64,000 nt of DNA. Source: an uncultured Stomatobaculum sp. (lineage in GTDB: Bacteria > Bacillota > Clostridia > Lachnospirales > Lachnospiraceae). The translations under genes and the position numbers were made by a program. Where the stretch lies: the NCBI RefSeq assembly GCF_937924975.1, contig NZ_CALEYG010000014.1, positions 27,435-91,434 of the forward strand, read 5' to 3'. The stretch's first letter is position 1, and each line of letters opens with the position of its first letter. Shown piece by piece: positions 1-7,864 of this stretch. Under the pieces are notes generated by a model. It did not search any database. It was not told the origin of the DNA and saw only the letters and a list, made by a program, of their open reading frames with translations.

Positions 1-1
1 T

Positions 2-139
2 GTGGCGCGGCGCACCGGTCTCGCGGCAAAGCAGAGCGCAAGCTATAAGCTCCGCGAGGCCTTTGAGGCGAGCAGACAGTATTATCCGGCCGTCACGGAA
101 AAACGGCGCGCGGTACGGCGAAAAGGAGGCAGTAAATGA
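2..139 (+). CDS. C-terminal fragment of an unidentified protein, cut by window start
   Basis: An open frame runs from the window edge to TGA at 137-139 and would encode about 45 basic residues (many Arg and Lys). Its stop overlaps the ATG of the next gene (ATGA, 136-139), the usual sign of translational coupling, so it is probably the true end of an upstream gene. Too little remains to assign a family. Confidence 0.4.
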   Translation: MARRTGLAAKQSASYKLREAFEASRQYYPAVTEKRRAVRRKGGSK

Positions 140-810
140 AGGCAGCAGAGATCGAAGTGAAGGCGCTCTTTGACCTGAGTCGCAGCATGGCGGGGGATTT
201 TCTCGCGAAGTTCCGCTATCCTTACGAGGCGCTCCCCGAGCTCGGGGCGTGGATTGTCGCAGTAGGCTCGCAACTTTCCCCGGATGAATACGAAAAGCGG
301 GGCGAGCAGATCTGGATTCATAAGAGCGCCAAAGTCGCGCCGAGTGTGAGCCTCACGGGGCCGCTCATTGTCTGTGCGAACGCGGAACTCAGGCACTGCG
401 CTTATTTTCGCGGAAATGTGCTGATCGGCGCGGGCAGTGTCGCGGGCAATTCCTGCGAGTTTAAGAACTCACTGCTCTTTGACAGTGTCGAAGCGCCGCA
501 TTATAACTATGTCGGCGACTCGATTCTCGGCTACCACGCGCACATGGGCGCGGGTTCGATTACGAGCAACATCAAGTCCGACCGGAAGAACATCGTGATC
601 CGGACTGATGACGGGGCAATCGAGACAGGCCTCCGGAAAATCGGCGCGATCCTCGGCGACTATGTCGAGGTGGGCTGCGGCACGGTCTTAAACCCCGGTT
701 CTGTCGTCGGAAAGAATACGATGATTTACCCGCTGACCTCGGTGCGCGGTCCGGTGCCCGCGAATTCGATTGTGAAGAGTGCAAGGAACATCGTCATAAA
801 ACGAAATTGA
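136..810 (+). CDS. Left-handed beta-helix (hexapeptide repeat) protein, UDP-GlcNAc pyrophosphorylase/acyltransferase-like
   Basis: 224 residues. After an alpha-helical N-terminal part (about 1-55) come many imperfect hexapeptide repeats of the [LIV]-G-x-x-x-x type (for example VAPSVSLTGPLIV and VGCGTVLNPGSVVG), which build a left-handed parallel beta-helix. The family includes the acetyltransferase half of GlmU and related sugar-nucleotide enzymes. There is no nucleotidyltransferase domain, so the common database name pyrophosphorylase would rest on similarity to the GlmU C-terminal part only. The start at 136 has AAAAGGAGG upstream and overlaps the previous stop. The substrate cannot be read from the sequence. 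Confidence 0.8.
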   Translation: MKAAEIEVKALFDLSRSMAGDFLAKFRYPYEALPELGAWIVAVGSQLSPDEYEKRGEQIWIHKSAKVAPSVSLTGPLIVCANAELRHCAYFRGNVLIGAGSVAGNSCEFKNSLLFDSVEAPHYNYVGDSILGYHAHMGAGSITSNIKSDRKNIVIRTDDGAIETGLRKIGAILGDYVEVGCGTVLNPGSVVGKNTMIYPLTSVRGPVPANSIVKSARNIVIKRN

Positions 811-820
811 GAGGAAACGG

Positions 821-1006
821 ATGCTACGGGACCACGCCCGGCGCGATCGGTGCCATAGGGAATCGTGCGATACAGCGCAGAGAGACAGACGTTATGGTAA
901 ACAAAAAGCCGGTCCGGATCAAAGAGAAGTGTTTGCGATTCCGTACGGGAAGCACACAAAGGCGCACGGGCAGTATGTGAATCACATGAGAGACACAGCG
1001 CGTTGA
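821..1006 (+). pseudogene. Remnant of an EFR1-type ferredoxin-domain gene
   Basis: No intact gene fits the 237 bases between the hexapeptide protein and galT. One frame (from ATG near 893) reads VNKKPVRIKEKC, which resembles the stretch before the second CxxC cluster of EFR1-type ferredoxins. A second frame downstream reads AIPYGKHTKAHGQ, which resembles the conserved AIEYGKK tail just after that cluster. A frame change and a deletion separate the two, so this looks like a decayed C-terminal half. The tail (935-973) is repeated at 3263-3301 in another relic. The family assignment rests on motif memory only. Confidence 0.45.
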
Positions 1007-1047
1007 TTCGGCATCAGCCAATACCAATAGGATGAGGGAAAAAACGT

Positions 1048-2529
1048 ATGAATGCTGTACTGAAACTGGTGGATTATGCAAAGGAAACAGGACTGATCGA
1101 GGAGGAAGAGCGAATCTGGGCGGTCAACACGCTGCTCGACGCGCTCCGTCTCGACGCGCTGACCGAGCTCTCGGTCGCGGAGGATGCAACCCTGCCCGAG
1201 ATTTTGGACACCCTGCTGGACGACGCGTATGCGCGCGGTGTGCTGAAGGAGAATACAACAACCTACCGGGATCTCTTCGACACCGAGCTCATGGGGCGGC
1301 TCACGCCGCGCCCGGCGGAAGTCAGACGAAAGTTCGAAGCGCTTTATCGGGAGAGCCCGAAGGCCGCGACCGACTGGTACTACAAGTTCAGCGGCGACAC
1401 GAATTATATCCGCCGCGACCGCTGCGCGAAGGACCTCCGTTGGACAACCGAGACAGATTACGGGACGCTTGACATCAGCATCAACCTCTCGAAGCCCGAA
1501 AAGGACCCGAAAGATATTGCGGCAGCCAGAAATCTGCCGGCGTCAAACTATCCGCGCTGTCTCCTCTGCGCGGAAAATGAAGGCTATGCGGGTCGCGTGA
1601 ATCACCCCGCGCGGCAAAATCTCCGGATTGTTCCGATTGCAATCAATGAAAAACCCTGGTTTTTGCAGTATTCGCCCTATGTCTATTACAACGAGCATTG
1701 CATCTGTTTTAACCGCGAGCACACGCCGATGAAGATTGATCGCGATACCTTCGCAAAGCTCCTCGACTTTGTGCGCCAGTTCCCGCACTACTTCGTAGGT
1801 TCGAATGCGGATTTGCCGATTGTGGGCGGCTCTATCTTGGCGCACGACCACTTCCAGGGCGGTCACTACAGCTTTGCGATGGAGCGGGCGAAGATTGAGA
1901 CAGCGTTCCGTTTCCCGGGCTTTGACGATGTGAGCGCAGGCATTGTGAAGTGGCCGATGTCGGTCATTCGTCTCTCCGCATCGGACAGACTGCGGCTCAT
2001 TGAGCTCGCGGACCGGATTTTAAAGACTTGGCGCGGCTATACCGATGCCGACGCGATGATCTTTGCGGAGACCGACGGTGTGCCGCACAACACGATTACG
2101 CCGATTGCGCGCATGCGGGACGGCAAGTACGAACTGGATCTCGTGCTCCGGAACAATCTGACCACAGAGGAGCATCCGCTGGGGCTCTATCATCCGCATG
2201 CGGCCCTGCATCACATCAAAAAAGAGAACATTGGTTTGATCGAAGTCATGGGACTTGCTGTGCTGCCCGCCAGACTGAAGACCGAGCTCACGGCCGTCGC
2301 CGAGGCTCTTGCAAACGGCAAGTCGCTCCGAGAAAATCCCCTGACCGAGAAGCATGCCGACTGGGCAGAGCACTTTGCCCCGCAGTACCGGATCACGGCG
2401 GACAATGCTTTCGAAATTGTGCGGAAGGAGACCGGTCTCGTGTTCGCAAAGGTCCTCGAAGATGCAGGTGTCTACCGGCGAAACGAGGTAGGCAAGCAGG
2501 CGTTTCTCCGCTTTTTAGAGACAGTCTGA
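1048..2529 (+). CDS. galT: UDP-glucose--hexose-1-phosphate uridylyltransferase (Firmicutes type)
   Basis: 493 residues, the size of the long Firmicutes-type GalT. It transfers UMP between UDP-glucose and galactose-1-phosphate in the cytosolic Leloir pathway. The N-terminal GalP_UDP_transf domain carries the catalytic region AHDHFQGGHYSF (His266, His268, Gln270), preceded by PIVGGSIL. The C-terminal domain has HPHAALHHIKKENIG. ATG 1048 follows a GAGGG-containing ribosome site. No galK or galE is adjacent; the downstream partner is a GrpB-family gene 14 bases away. Confidence 0.95.
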   Translation: MNAVLKLVDYAKETGLIEEEERIWAVNTLLDALRLDALTELSVAEDATLPEILDTLLDDAYARGVLKENTTTYRDLFDTELMGRLTPRPAEVRRKFEALYRESPKAATDWYYKFSGDTNYIRRDRCAKDLRWTTETDYGTLDISINLSKPEKDPKDIAAARNLPASNYPRCLLCAENEGYAGRVNHPARQNLRIVPIAINEKPWFLQYSPYVYYNEHCICFNREHTPMKIDRDTFAKLLDFVRQFPHYFVGSNADLPIVGGSILAHDHFQGGHYSFAMERAKIETAFRFPGFDDVSAGIVKWPMSVIRLSASDRLRLIELADRILKTWRGYTDADAMIFAETDGVPHNTITPIARMRDGKYELDLVLRNNLTTEEHPLGLYHPHAALHHIKKENIGLIEVMGLAVLPARLKTELTAVAEALANGKSLRENPLTEKHADWAEHFAPQYRITADNAFEIVRKETGLVFAKVLEDAGVYRRNEVGKQAFLRFLETV

Positions 2530-2543
2530 GAGGCAAGGCGAAT

Positions 2544-3113
2544 ATGGAGAGGCAGGTGACGAATATGAGCCCGGAGAAATTCCGGGAGCTGTTCCCCATC
2601 TTTCTGGTTTCTCATGATGACAACTGGGACACGCAGTACGCGACGATGGAAAAGAAGCTTAGTGAAGTTCTGCGAGCCTTCGCGGTTGCAAGAATCAGCC
2701 ATGTCGGCAGCACCGCAATTCCGGGGATCCGGGCCAAGAATATTGTGGATATCATGGCGGAACTGGAACCGAAAGAGGATATGGCGCGGGCGGCACAAAC
2801 AATAGAAAGCCTTGGCTTTGTGCGAAAATACACGGAGCCCAGCAGGATTTTTCTGCGCCTCGGCTACACCGAAGAGGGCTTTGCAAAAGAGGTTTTTCAC
2901 TTACACCTCAGGTACCGCGGGGACTGTGATGAACTCTACTTCAGGGATTATCTCCGTGAAAATCCGGTGCTCGCAAATGAATACGAGGTGCTGAAACAGC
3001 AACTTTGGAGACAGTACGAGCACGACCGGGACGCCTACACGGAGGGTAAGACCGCTTTTATCCGGAAGCAGACAGAGGCGGCAAAGGCGGCCTACGGCGA
3101 GCGGTATGCGTGA
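2544..3113 (+). CDS. GrpB family protein (nucleotidyltransferase-like fold)
   Basis: 189 residues from ATG 2544; a second in-frame ATG at 2565 is also possible. The sequence has the GrpB/UPF0157 hallmarks: ISHVGSTAIPGIRAKNIVDIMAEL (His-Val-Gly-Ser then an Asp-containing strand) and a late KEVFHLHLRYRG. GrpB proteins share the nucleotidyltransferase superfamily fold, but their physiological reaction is not settled. It lies 14 bases after galT and is probably cotranscribed. The frame is open far upstream inside galT, but that part is a shadow. Confidence 0.85.
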   Translation: MERQVTNMSPEKFRELFPIFLVSHDDNWDTQYATMEKKLSEVLRAFAVARISHVGSTAIPGIRAKNIVDIMAELEPKEDMARAAQTIESLGFVRKYTEPSRIFLRLGYTEEGFAKEVFHLHLRYRGDCDELYFRDYLRENPVLANEYEVLKQQLWRQYEHDRDAYTEGKTAFIRKQTEAAKAAYGERYA

Positions 3114-3343
3114 AGTCGCACGCGCCGATGCATTCGCTTGACCTGCTTGCACAGTCGATTTACAATGAAATCAAGTGTAAGCCCCGTCGCTTTTCCGCGG
3201 ATGACAGTTGCATAGGCTGCGGCAAGTGTGCGAGAAACTGCCCGCACAGCTGTTCTTTCGTTGCCATTCAATACGGTAAACATACAAAGCCGCACAGTCA
3301 GTCGGCGAAGCGGATGGAGAAGTTTAGGAGGGGAAGAAAATGA
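3110..3343 (+). pseudogene. Internally deleted ferredoxin-domain relic (still an open frame)
   Basis: 77 residues from GTG 3110, whose TGA bases are the stop of the GrpB gene. It keeps one complete 4Fe-4S motif (CIGCGKCARNCP) and then jumps to a Cys and AIQYGKHTKPH, the tail that normally follows the second cluster in EFR1-type ferredoxins. The roughly 30 residues expected between them are missing, so only half of a 2x4Fe-4S domain remains. The stop overlaps the next ATG (3340). It might still be translated for coupling, but a working ferredoxin is unlikely. Confidence 0.5.
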
Positions 3344-3843
3344 TTGACACAAAGTTGATTATTGCAATCGTGGTGGGTGTCTGGGCGCTGCTCTTTGTGA
3401 TTATGATGAGCATCCAGAAGAAGCGCAAAAGTAAGGCAACGGACTATCAGGCGTCAAATGCGGACAAGGCGCTCCTGCATCTCTACGGAAAGAAGTTTTC
3501 GATTGACGGTCGGGACCTCTCTCTCTTTGAGACGGTGAGCGGAGAGAATCTTGAGAAGATTGTCGCGCTTCCGGAGGGATCACACAGAATTGCGGGCGTC
3601 TATGAGAGCACGGAAGTAAACGCGCTGGGAAAGAACATCAACCTGGTGAGCGAGAAGGTAGAATTTGATGTGGAGCTCGAGAAGGGACACAGCTATTCGG
3701 CCGCGATGTATGCCTACTCCCCGGAGGAGCGCAAGGAATACTATAAGGGAGAGGTGCCGCGCGATGTGCTCAGCGTTCCGCTGACTCTGGTGAAGGGGAG
3801 CGAGAACGTGAAGGCGTATATCATCGTCTATCAGGAGAGCTGA
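3340..3843 (+). CDS. Unknown membrane-anchored protein
   Basis: 167 residues. One N-terminal transmembrane segment (about residues 5-25) is followed by a basic QKKRKSK stretch, which places the rest on the outside or inside of a single-pass anchor; topology is not clear. The remainder is a hydrophilic beta-rich domain with no family I recognise. AGGAGGGG precedes ATG 3340, and the gene ends just before a strong terminator, so it closes the galT transcript. Confidence 0.65.
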   Translation: MIDTKLIIAIVVGVWALLFVIMMSIQKKRKSKATDYQASNADKALLHLYGKKFSIDGRDLSLFETVSGENLEKIVALPEGSHRIAGVYESTEVNALGKNINLVSEKVEFDVELEKGHSYSAAMYAYSPEERKEYYKGEVPRDVLSVPLTLVKGSENVKAYIIVYQES

Positions 3844-3851
3844 GACGAAAA

Positions 3852-3883
3852 GGGAGGAGCTTTGGCAGCTCTTCCCTTTTTTT
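3852..3883 (+). terminator. Rho-independent terminator
   Basis: Ten-pair stem GGGAGGAGCT / AGCTCTTCCC (one G-U pair), five-base loop, followed by seven T. It ends the galT-region transcript. Confidence 0.9.
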
Positions 3884-3919
3884 GCGGAGCCGAAACCGCA
3901 GCGTCCATAGAGCCCTGCC

Positions 3920-3948
3920 TTGCTTTTCAAATATGGCTATGTTACGAT
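3920..3948 (+). promoter_or_regulatory. Sigma-A promoter for dapA
   Basis: TTGCTT (3920-3925), 17-base spacer, TACGAT (3943-3948), 118 bases before dapA. The leader holds a small hairpin (GAAGTC 3961-3966 with GACTTC 3979-3984). I saw no lysine-riboswitch core sequences in it. Confidence 0.55.
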
Positions 3949-4065
3949 AATGTAGCAGAGGAAGTCTCATTTTATCGGGACTTCGTCAGAAAACGGCGCA
4001 GTGCCGGATGTACGGAAAAGTAAACGCATTGGATTCGATCACGGATGTGAAGACGGAGGAAATGC

Positions 4066-4956
4066 ATGGAAAGCATTTTTGAGGGCTCCGGTGTTGCCCT
4101 GATAACACCGATGAATGATGACCTCACGGTCAATTACGAGAAGCTTGAAGAGCTCATTGAGGAGCAGATTGCCGAGGGAACGGACGCGCTGATTTCCTGC
4201 GGCACCACCGGCGAGGCTTCGACACTTACGCACGAGGAGCATCTCAAAGTGATTCAGAGAAGTGTTGAGATCGTAAATCACCGGATTCCGGTTGTGGCCG
4301 GCAGCGGCTCCAATTCGACGGATACCGCGGTAGAGATGTCGATTGAGGCGGAAAAGTACGGTGCGGACGGCCTCTTGCTGGTTTCTCCCTACTATAATAA
4401 GGCAACACAGAAGGGTCTGATTCACCATTATACGCAGATAGCGAATGCAGTGAAGATTCCCTGCCTGCTCTACAACATTCCGAGCAGAACCGGACTCACG
4501 ATTCAGCCGGAGACGGTCGCCTATCTCGGAAAGAATGTGCCGAACATTGTCGGCATGAAGGAAGCGAGCGGCAATTTCACCAACATTTTGCGCACGCTCG
4601 AGTTTCTGGACGGCCACGAATTCGATCTCTACTCGGGCAATGACGATCAGATTATTCCGCTCATGTCGCTCGGTGCGAAGGGTGTGATTTCGGTGCTCGC
4701 TTGCGTCGCACCGCGAAAGACCCACGAGCTCTGCCGCGCCATGCTGGACGGCGATGTCCGGAAGGCAGCCGCGATGCAGATTGAGGCAGCGGAACTCATT
4801 CACCAGCTCTTCATCGAAGTGAATCCGATTCCGGTGAAGACCGCGCTGAACCTGATGGGCAAGGAAGTCGGCCCGTTGCGGCTGCCGCTCTGTGAGATGG
4901 AACCTGAGCACTTGGAGAGCCTGAAGTCTGCAATGAAGGAGTATGGGATTTTATGA
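4066..4956 (+). CDS. dapA: 4-hydroxy-tetrahydrodipicolinate synthase
   Basis: 296 residues, usual length. Class I aldolase of the NAL/DapA (TIM-barrel) family that condenses pyruvate and aspartate semialdehyde, the first committed step to diaminopimelate and lysine. Visible are the pyruvate-binding GTTGEAST loop, the YNIPSRTG motif with its Tyr, and the Schiff-base Lys165 in VGMKEASGN. GGAGGA precedes ATG 4066. The stop overlaps dapB by four bases (ATGA). Confidence 0.97.
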   Translation: MESIFEGSGVALITPMNDDLTVNYEKLEELIEEQIAEGTDALISCGTTGEASTLTHEEHLKVIQRSVEIVNHRIPVVAGSGSNSTDTAVEMSIEAEKYGADGLLLVSPYYNKATQKGLIHHYTQIANAVKIPCLLYNIPSRTGLTIQPETVAYLGKNVPNIVGMKEASGNFTNILRTLEFLDGHEFDLYSGNDDQIIPLMSLGAKGVISVLACVAPRKTHELCRAMLDGDVRKAAAMQIEAAELIHQLFIEVNPIPVKTALNLMGKEVGPLRLPLCEMEPEHLESLKSAMKEYGIL

Positions 4957-5723
4957 TTCGTATTTTACTGCACGGATGTTGCGGTCATATGGGACGGGAG
5001 GTCAGTGCCACCGCGCTCGCGGATGCGGGCACGGAGATTGTCGCCGGTGTGGACCGCACGGCGGGACCGGCCGACTATCCGGTCTATGCGGATTTTTCGA
5101 AGCTTACCAAAGAGAGCGCGGATGTGCTGATTGACTTTTCGGTCGCAGCGGCCGTGGATGCCGTGCTCGACTTTGCGGAGCGCACGGGTATGCCCGCAGT
5201 TATCTGCACGACGGGACTCAGCGAAGCGCAGCTTACGCGCATCGCGGCGTTGCAGGAGAAGGTGGCAATCCTTCGGAGCGCAAATATGTCGCTCGGCGTG
5301 AATCTTCTGATGAAACTCGCAGCCGAGGCGGCGACTGTGCTCGCGGCGAAGGGCTTTGACATTGAGATTGTCGAGAAGCACCACAGAAGAAAGGTGGATG
5401 CGCCGAGCGGAACGGCACTTGCCATCGCCGACGAGATTAACGCGGCCTGCGACGAGCGCTTTCACTATGTCTACGACCGCGAGTCGCGCCACACGGCGCG
5501 GGAGCAGGACGAAATCGGCATTTCCGCGGTGCGCGGCGGCACGATTCCGGGCGACCACGATGTGATTTACGCGGGCGATGACGAGGTGTTGACCCTGAGC
5601 CACCGCGCATACTCGCGCCGCATTTTCTCACAGGGCGCGGTCGAGGCGGCAAAGTTTCTCGCGGAACAGAAGCCGGGGCGTTATACGATGGCGGATGTGA
5701 TTGCCGCAAGTTTACAGGTTTAA
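4953..5723 (+). CDS. dapB: 4-hydroxy-tetrahydrodipicolinate reductase
   Basis: 256 residues. Reduces the DapA product with NAD(P)H. The N-terminal Rossmann part has GCCGHMGREV. The catalytic segment reads EKHHRRKVDAPSGTAL, matching the family E-x-HHxxKxDxPSGTA motif. Translation is coupled to dapA through an ATGA overlap, so dapA-dapB form one unit; purC follows by 13 bases. Confidence 0.97.
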   Translation: MIRILLHGCCGHMGREVSATALADAGTEIVAGVDRTAGPADYPVYADFSKLTKESADVLIDFSVAAAVDAVLDFAERTGMPAVICTTGLSEAQLTRIAALQEKVAILRSANMSLGVNLLMKLAAEAATVLAAKGFDIEIVEKHHRRKVDAPSGTALAIADEINAACDERFHYVYDRESRHTAREQDEIGISAVRGGTIPGDHDVIYAGDDEVLTLSHRAYSRRIFSQGAVEAAKFLAEQKPGRYTMADVIAASLQV

Positions 5724-5736
5724 GAGGAAAGACGGG

Positions 5737-6471
5737 ATGGAGAAGAGAGAGAGTATCGGCGGCACGGCCGTGACGCGGTGCTATGCGACGGATACCGAGG
5801 GCGTGACCCTCGTCGAGTGGCTGGATCAGGTCGCGGATGCGGACGGCAGAACCGAGACCGTCGCCGACAAGGGGATAGTCGCGAGCCGCATGACGGCCAG
5901 CCTGTTTCGCCATCTCGAGACCAAGGGGATACGGACAGCTTTTCTGGAAGAGATTTCGGCGCGGGAATTAAGTTTCCGCGCCGTGCATCGTTATTCCTTT
6001 GATCTCGTGGTGCGAAATTTCAGTGCGGGCAGTTTTGCGGAGAGAACCGGCGTGGCAGAGGGCAAAGCGCTCTCGCGCCCCACGGCGGAGCTCCGGAACC
6101 GGAAAGACGGCGGACAGCGGTATTTCTTAAACGGTTATGACGCGCTCGCGCTTGACCTGGTCAAAGAGGAGGACTTGCGGAAGATGACACAGCTCGCTTT
6201 CCGCATCAACGAGATTCTGATTTCCTACTTTGCGGAGCGCCGGGTGGATTTAATCGACCTCTCGCTTGCCTTCGGCAAAAACAAGGAGGAAGTGGTATTG
6301 ACCGGGGCCCTGTCGCCGGACAATATGCGCCTCTGGGACCGGGATACGCACGAGCGCCTGGATGCGGACCGCTTCCGCCGGAATCTCGGCAATGTGCGAG
6401 AGGCCTATCTCGAAATTTACAAGCGCCTCGGCATCGGCTCCTTAAAGCCGGAGGAACTGCTGGGCGAGTAA
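5737..6471 (+). CDS. purC: Phosphoribosylaminoimidazole-succinocarboxamide synthase
   Basis: 244 residues from ATG 5737, with AGAGGAAAG upstream; the open frame upstream to 5701 overlaps dapB and is unlikely to be used. SAICAR synthetase joins aspartate to CAIR in purine synthesis. Family features include the DKGIVASRMTASLF region, VVRNFSAGSFAERTGV (phosphate/substrate loop) and the acidic LIDLSLAFG strand. The N-terminal glycine-rich lysine loop (usually GKxKxVY) is replaced by ESIGGTAVTRCYATD, so this is a divergent PurC. It sits with dap genes rather than in a pur operon. Confidence 0.8.
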   Translation: MEKRESIGGTAVTRCYATDTEGVTLVEWLDQVADADGRTETVADKGIVASRMTASLFRHLETKGIRTAFLEEISARELSFRAVHRYSFDLVVRNFSAGSFAERTGVAEGKALSRPTAELRNRKDGGQRYFLNGYDALALDLVKEEDLRKMTQLAFRINEILISYFAERRVDLIDLSLAFGKNKEEVVLTGALSPDNMRLWDRDTHERLDADRFRRNLGNVREAYLEIYKRLGIGSLKPEELLGE

Positions 6472-6482
6472 GGAGGAAGCGT

Positions 6483-6731
6483 TTGGAAGAGACCAGAATT
6501 GCGGTGATGAGTATCATCGTGGAGGACAGAGACAGCGCGGAGCCCCTGAATCAGCTGTTGCACAGCTACGGGAGTTATATCATCGGGCGCATGGGACTGC
6601 CGTACGAAAAGAAGAATATAAGCCTCATGGCGATTGCCCTCGACGCGCCGGAGAACACGATTGCGGAGCTCGCCGGGAAGGTCGGGAATCTGCCGCATGT
6701 GAGTGTCAAAACTGCCTATGCGAAGCGCTGA
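6483..6731 (+). CDS. TM1266-type putative regulator of the [FeFe]-hydrogenase system
   Basis: 82 residues from TTG 6483, preceded by AAGGAGGAAG. The sequence matches the small ACT-like, TM1266-type family that accompanies iron-only hydrogenase maturation genes: an N-terminal RIAVMSIIVEDRD strand-helix, then SYGSYIIGRMGLPY and a C-terminal VSVKTAYAKR. NikR-like ligand sensing is assumed for the family, but its function is not established. It overlaps hydE. Confidence 0.8.
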   Translation: MEETRIAVMSIIVEDRDSAEPLNQLLHSYGSYIIGRMGLPYEKKNISLMAIALDAPENTIAELAGKVGNLPHVSVKTAYAKR

Positions 6732-7800
6732 CGAGAGAGCCCTCGTCCTGCTCGACAAATTGGAGCGGGAGCGGGGGCTTGCTTTTTCGGAATATGCGGA
6801 ATTAATCGGTGCCGAGACGGAGATACTCCGGCAGGAGGCGGCCGAGAGAGCGGTGCGGCTTCGAAAAAGGATTTACGGAGATCAGGTGTTCACGCGGGGC
6901 CTCATTGAATTTACGAGTTACTGTAAGAACGACTGTCACTACTGCGGTCTGCAGCGGAGCAACGCGGAGGCGGAGCGATATCGACTTTCGGAGGAGGATA
7001 TACTGCTCTGTTGCCGCGAGGGTTACCGGCTCGGCTTTCGCACCTTCGTTTTGCAGGGCGGCGAAGACCCGTACTTTACCGATGACAGGCTGATCCGGAT
7101 TGTCCGCGCAATGAAGGCGCAGCACCCGGACTGCGCGATTACGCTTTCGATTGGCGAACGAACGCACGAGAGCTATCAGCGGCTCTTCGATGCGGGCGCG
7201 GAGCGCTATCTCCTCCGCCACGAGACCGCGGATGAGGCACACTACCGGAAGCTGCATCCGGCGGAACTCTCGCTTCGCCACCGACTTGACTGCCTCGAGG
7301 ACCTGAAGCGCATAGGCTATCAGGTGGGCTGCGGCTTTATGGTCGGCTCGCCCGGACAGACGGTCGAGACACTCGCGGAGGATTTCTGCTTCATTCAGGA
7401 ATTCAAGCCCGCCATGTGCGGCATCGGCCCCTTTATCCCGCAGCACGCGACTGTGTTCCGGGACGAGAAGCAGGGGGATTTGCATCAGACCCTGTTTTTG
7501 CTCTCCCTGCTCCGGATATTGCAGCCGAATCTTTTATTGCCGGCCACCACGGCGCTCGGCACCATACATCCCATGGGGCGGGAGCTGGGCATACAGGCGG
7601 GGGCAAACGTCGTGATGCCTAATCTGTCTCCGGTCGAAGTCCGGAAAAAATATCTGCTCTATGACAATAAAATCTGCACCGGAGACGAGTCGGCAGCTTG
7701 CCGTTCTTGTTTAAGCCGGCGCATGGAATCCATCGGCTACCGGCTGACCGAGACACGCGGGGACGTGAAACCGCTCCCTTCGCCATCGGCGCTTGAGTAG
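6718..7800 (+). CDS. hydE: [FeFe]-hydrogenase H-cluster radical SAM maturase HydE
   Basis: About 360 residues. Radical SAM enzyme that works with HydG and HydF to build the diiron subcluster. The cluster motif is SYCKNDCHYCGLQ (CX3CX2C), followed by GEDP-type SAM-binding and TIM-barrel motifs (FVLQGGEDPYF, GCGFMVGSPGQT). The start is uncertain: ATG 6718 or GTG 6703, both inside the upstream regulator gene, which suggests coupled translation. Confidence 0.93.
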   Translation: MRSADERALVLLDKLERERGLAFSEYAELIGAETEILRQEAAERAVRLRKRIYGDQVFTRGLIEFTSYCKNDCHYCGLQRSNAEAERYRLSEEDILLCCREGYRLGFRTFVLQGGEDPYFTDDRLIRIVRAMKAQHPDCAITLSIGERTHESYQRLFDAGAERYLLRHETADEAHYRKLHPAELSLRHRLDCLEDLKRIGYQVGCGFMVGSPGQTVETLAEDFCFIQEFKPAMCGIGPFIPQHATVFRDEKQGDLHQTLFLLSLLRILQPNLLLPATTALGTIHPMGRELGIQAGANVVMPNLSPVEVRKKYLLYDNKICTGDESAACRSCLSRRMESIGYRLTETRGDVKPLPSPSALE

Positions 7801-7864
7801 TACCTCAATCCTATTTCAATCTGAACGGAACGGGTCCCCCGGACCGCAAGAAAGGAAACCCTTC

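Noticed and set aside
3949..4065. Lysine riboswitch in the dapA leader
   Set aside because: The leader is only about 117 bases and lacks the conserved core blocks of the lysine riboswitch; only one small hairpin is seen.
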